From Desulfobacterales bacterium (lineage in GTDB: Bacteria; Desulfobacterota; Desulfobacteria; Desulfobacterales; JAUCGF01): a stretch of DNA of 7,496 nucleotides. Positions 5,224 through 7,496 of this stretch are shown here, one piece after another. Positions within the stretch are counted from its first letter, which is position 1, and each line of letters starts with the position of its first letter. The DNA lies in the NCBI GenBank assembly GCA_029940345.1, contig JAOZRC010000251.1:1-7496 (forward strand). Direction: 5' to 3'. The position numbers and the translations under genes were made by a program. Under the pieces are notes generated by a model. It was not told where the DNA came from. It ran no database searches and saw only the letters and a program-made list of their open reading frames with translations.

Positions 5224-7155
5224 GTGACGCATTTTAAACATCTTTTTGCATCGCTCCGAATTGGAAGCATGCACGCTAAAAACCGGTTGCTCATGCCTGC
5301 CATGAGCATCAATTTCGGCGTTGATGACCATGGCTATGTAACGGAGCAACTCATCGAATATTTTGTTGCCCGGGCTAAAGGCGGTGTCGGCATGATGCTG
5401 GTTGGCGGCGGCGCGGTGCATCCCACCGGCTTGGAACTTCCCCAACTGCCGGCGCTGTGGGATGACCGATGCATTCCCGCATTGCAAAAAATGACCGAAG
5501 CGGTTCGTCCGTTTGGTGCCAAATTCGGAATGCAACTGATGCACGGCGGCCGACAATCCTATCACGATAATAAGGTGGCGCCTTCACCGCTGCCGGCTGA
5601 AGCGGTGGTCAAAGGAATTCCCAGGGAACTGACCCTATCTGAAATTGATGCGATGGCAGAAGCCTTTGGCGACGCAGCCCGCCGGTGTCAGCAAGGCGGT
5701 TTTGATTTTGTCGAAATCCACGCAGCCCACGGATACCTGATTAATCAGTTTCTGGCGAAAAATTCCAACAAGCGGGAAGATCAATACGGTGGCCCCTTTG
5801 AAAACCGGATTCGATTTCTATTGCAGCTTTTCCGCGATATCAAAGACAAAACAGGTGCCGGTTTTCCCGTGGGCGTGCGGATTAACGGCAACGACTATAT
5901 TAAAAACGGATGGAATATTGATGAGGCGGTGCGCCTGGCGCTGATCCTGGAAAAAGAAGGCGCTGATTACCTGCACATTTCCGCCGGTGTTTACGGTTCA
6001 TCGGAATTGACCATCCCTTCCATGTATGTAAAACCGGGTTGTTTTGTACATTTGGCCGAAACCGTTAAAAAAGAGGTGTCCGTGCCGGTCGCTGCGGTAG
6101 GAAGAATAAAAAGCCCGGAGTTGGCCGACCGGATTATTAAAGATGGCCAGGCCGATATCGTCGCCATGGGACGGGCGCTTTTGGCGGACCCGGCGTTACC
6201 TGATAAAGCACGTAAAGGCGATCTGACGCGTATACGACCCTGTATCGGTTGCTGCCTGGGGTGTATTCATAATGTGCTTCAACTGGAACCGGGTGCCTGT
6301 GTGGCCAACCCGGAAGTGGGGCGTGAATACCTGCTAAAAGAAGATGCTAAAACCAATATACCTCGGAAAATCATTGTTGCCGGTGCCGGCCCGGCCGGTA
6401 TGGCCGCAGCTCGTATGGCTGCCATCCGGGGCCATAAGGTGACAGTCTGTGATGAAAAGGGCGCTACCGGCGGTTTGGCGCAATTAGCGGCCATTCCCCC
6501 CGGACGTTCCGAAAATATGGATATCGCCGAGTTTATGAAAAACGAGTTGGAACGCCTTAAAGTTGAAATTCACTTAAACACCCCTCTGACCCGTGAATTA
6601 ATCCGCACCCAAGCCCCCGATGCGGTTATTCTGGCTACTGGCAGCCTGCCGGAAATGCCCATCATCAAAGGGCTGTTCCAGACCCAAATGGAACTATGCA
6701 CGGTAACCGATATTCTTGCCAGCCAAAGCGTGGCCGGTGATAAAGTGATTATCATCGGCGGCAACCAGGCAGGCATGGTGTTAGCTGATTTTCTGGCGGA
6801 AAAGGGCAAAGATGTTGCGCTGCTGAATCGCAAAAGGCATTTTGGGGAAGAGATGTCCGCCAATGACCGCTTTTATCTCAGGGAACGGCTGAAACGCGAT
6901 AATGTCAGGCTCTATAAAAAGGTAACCGTTAAAAAGTTTCTCCCGTATGGTGTTATCTTTCGCTCCCAGGGTGAGGAGATACAGCTTGATAACTATGATA
7001 CAGTCGCTATTGCGGAAAAAATGACCTCCATTCGCAAGCCAGCGGAATTTATCAAAGCAATGGGAATCCCGCTTCATATTATTGGCGACGCCAAGTCACC
7101 CCGTATTCTGATGCATGCGCTCAGTGAAGCGGAAGAGATTGGGCGGTCAATCTAA
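5224..7155 (+). CDS. NADH:flavin oxidoreductase / 2,4-dienoyl-CoA reductase-like ene-reductase (FMN, 4Fe-4S, FAD)
   Basis: Predicted cytoplasmic ene-reductase passing electrons from NAD(P)H through FAD and a 4Fe-4S cluster to FMN to reduce an activated C=C bond. An Old Yellow Enzyme barrel covers about residues 3-335, with PAMS (25-28), QLMHGGR (104-110), the active-site strand EIHAAHGYLINQF (164-176, H166/H169), YGG (188-190) and the FMN-binding GR pairs at 293-294 and 316-317. The cluster motif is C340-x2-C343-x3-C347-x11-C359, with an additional C344. An FAD Rossmann GAGPAG (387-392) and a second nucleotide fold GGNQAG (512-517) follow. At 643 aa it is close to FadH (about 670), but His replaces the FadH-type Tyr in the active-site strand, closer to 2-enoate reductase, cinnamate reductase and BaiCD-type enzymes. 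The substrate is not predictable. The start is GTG behind AAGGA (5212-5216). The C-terminal nucleotide strand is atypical (AIAEKMTS where A-x-G is usual). Confidence 0.92.
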   Translation: MTHFKHLFASLRIGSMHAKNRLLMPAMSINFGVDDHGYVTEQLIEYFVARAKGGVGMMLVGGGAVHPTGLELPQLPALWDDRCIPALQKMTEAVRPFGAKFGMQLMHGGRQSYHDNKVAPSPLPAEAVVKGIPRELTLSEIDAMAEAFGDAARRCQQGGFDFVEIHAAHGYLINQFLAKNSNKREDQYGGPFENRIRFLLQLFRDIKDKTGAGFPVGVRINGNDYIKNGWNIDEAVRLALILEKEGADYLHISAGVYGSSELTIPSMYVKPGCFVHLAETVKKEVSVPVAAVGRIKSPELADRIIKDGQADIVAMGRALLADPALPDKARKGDLTRIRPCIGCCLGCIHNVLQLEPGACVANPEVGREYLLKEDAKTNIPRKIIVAGAGPAGMAAARMAAIRGHKVTVCDEKGATGGLAQLAAIPPGRSENMDIAEFMKNELERLKVEIHLNTPLTRELIRTQAPDAVILATGSLPEMPIIKGLFQTQMELCTVTDILASQSVAGDKVIIIGGNQAGMVLADFLAEKGKDVALLNRKRHFGEEMSANDRFYLRERLKRDNVRLYKKVTVKKFLPYGVIFRSQGEEIQLDNYDTVAIAEKMTSIRKPAEFIKAMGIPLHIIGDAKSPRILMHALSEAEEIGRSI

Positions 7156-7168
7156 AATGGCCTTTTTT
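7145..7168 (+). terminator. weak intrinsic terminator candidate after the ene-reductase
   Basis: GGTCA (7145-7149) pairs with TGGCC (7158-7162), with one G-U pair and an 8-base loop containing the TAA stop at 7153-7155. Six T follow at 7163-7168. The stem is short, so termination would be partial at best. A second TGGCC/GGCCA pairing (7158-7162 with 7177-7181) competes with it. Confidence 0.35.
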
Positions 7169-7244
7169 CATCGAATGGCCAGCTCAAGGCATCATGCGAG
7201 ATGTTGCCAGTTAATTTGATTTTTACATATAGGAGGGAAAATAT

Positions 7245-7280
7245 ATGGTGTGTTATCTGAAAAAACCTACCTTTGGGTGA
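7245..7280 (+). CDS. 11-codon mini-ORF with a near-perfect Shine-Dalgarno
   Basis: AGGAGGG at 7231-7237 lies seven bases before an ATG, the strongest ribosome site in the window. The frame encodes MVCYLKKPTFG and stops at TGA 7278-7280, inside a terminator-like hairpin. It may be a leader peptide, the remnant of a decayed gene, or chance. No homology is recognised. In-frame readthrough would add only a Phe-rich tail from T-runs, ending at 7334. Confidence 0.35.
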   Translation: MVCYLKKPTFG

Positions 7281-7300
7281 AGAGTTTTTTCTTCTTTTTT
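7259..7300 (+). terminator. A-run/T-run hairpin, possible terminator
   Basis: GAAAAAAC (7259-7266) pairs with GTTTTTTC (7284-7291). An inner ACC/GGT pairing (7269-7271 with 7276-7278) encloses a four-base loop, and a second T-rich run follows to about 7300. The stem is AT-dominated with an internal loop, so strength is doubtful. It could end the ene-reductase operon transcript or act as an attenuator with the mini-ORF it overlaps. Confidence 0.4.
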
Positions 7301-7360
7301 CTGGGTCAGGCTGTTGTATTTTTTTGCCGCATAAGTTTAAATGTTGTGAGATTGTGTAAC

Positions 7361-7379
7361 TATCCTTATATATAGGATA
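7361..7379. repeat. 6-bp inverted repeat around TATATAT
   Basis: TATCCT (7361-7366) and AGGATA (7374-7379) are perfect inverted arms around a seven-base TATATAT centre. The form suits a small operator, but in AT-rich DNA chance is a fair explanation. Confidence 0.35.
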
Positions 7380-7468
7380 AAGACCTATCAAATGGACGAA
7401 TTCAAATATAAATATCAAGTGAAAATGAGTACCGGAGCCAATTTTTTTTAAAAATTTGATTTAAGTTC

Positions 7469-7496
7469 TTGACAAAGCGCGCTTTCGGCGTTAATT
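7469..7496 (+). promoter_or_regulatory. candidate promoter with palindromic spacer, cut by the window edge
   Basis: TTGACA at 7469-7474 is a consensus -35 box. With a 16-base spacer the -10 would be TTAATT (7491-7496); with 17 it would begin TAATT and run off the window. The perfect 12-bp palindrome AAAGCGCGCTTT (7474-7485) overlaps the end of the -35 and fills most of the spacer, a typical operator position. The direction implies a rightward gene beyond the window. Confidence 0.45.

Larger units (their letters stand above)
7156..7496. other. right-hand region without a conventional gene
   Basis: No ORF here looks like a real protein of normal size. The minus-strand open frame at 7152-7418 has no recognisable domain and its sequence is explained by low-complexity AT-rich DNA. 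Items seen are a mini-ORF with a strong ribosome site (7231-7280), a terminator-like A-run/T-run hairpin (7259-7300), an inverted repeat (7361-7379), and a promoter-like box with a palindrome at the right edge. A 19-codon frame at 7392-7451 lacks a ribosome site. Confidence 0.6.

Noticed and set aside
5122..5565. 147-codon minus-strand frame opposite the ene-reductase start
   Set aside because: It lies antisense to a strongly supported gene and shows no domain or ribosome site; a shadow of the plus-strand coding sequence.
7245..7334. Selenocysteine readthrough of the TGA at 7278-7280 in the mini-ORF
   Set aside because: The in-frame continuation is just a Phe-rich translation of T-runs and the hairpin does not resemble a bacterial SECIS placed after the UGA; no selenoprotein family fits.
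7392..7451. 19-codon frame MDEFKYKYQVKMSTGANFF
   Set aside because: No ribosome site precedes it and no family is recognised; AT-rich DNA gives such frames by chance.

Overview
The window most likely comes from an anaerobic, Gram-negative, Desulfobacterota-like (deltaproteobacterial) chromosome. That is an inference from three things: an SH3/coiled-coil/C-terminal-anchor protein of the YgiM/TIGR04211 type, a TIGR04076 small protein, and a large FMN/4Fe-4S/FAD ene-reductase of a class common in anaerobes. No rRNA, tRNA, CRISPR array, transposase or phage gene was recognised. Most of the content is ordinary housekeeping or accessory metabolism. I do not see a clear new defence or mobile system.

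Layout, left to right. (1) 136-2144, plus strand: a two-gene lipid unit. A patatin-like phospholipase with a TTG start overlaps, by ATGA, a PlsC-type 1-acylglycerol-phosphate acyltransferase. Together they could deacylate and reacylate phospholipids. (2) 2145-2212: a short convergent gap holding three perfect 11-bp tandem repeats. (3) 2213-3792, minus strand: a DnaJ-family co-chaperone followed by QueD (6-carboxytetrahydropterin synthase, queuosine pathway). (4) 3793-4119: a gene-free stretch with several small perfect palindromes and a direct repeat, looking like a dispersed REP-like intergenic element. (5) 4120-4776, minus strand: a membrane-anchored periplasmic SH3 protein. (6) 4928-7155, plus strand: a TIGR04076 small Cys-containing protein and a 643-aa Old Yellow Enzyme/2,4-dienoyl-CoA reductase-like protein, apparently one operon. 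A 9-bp stem-loop straddles the first gene's stop codon. (7) 7156-7496: no conventional gene. It holds terminator-like hairpins, an 11-codon mini-ORF behind a near-perfect Shine-Dalgarno, an inverted repeat, and at the very edge a TTGACA box next to a perfect 12-bp palindrome. The last looks like an operator-controlled promoter for a gene beyond the window.

The observations most worth following are the TIGR04076/ene-reductase operon with its intercistronic hairpin, the palindromic intergenic element at 3849-3940, and the mini-ORF/terminator-like structure and edge promoter near the right end.
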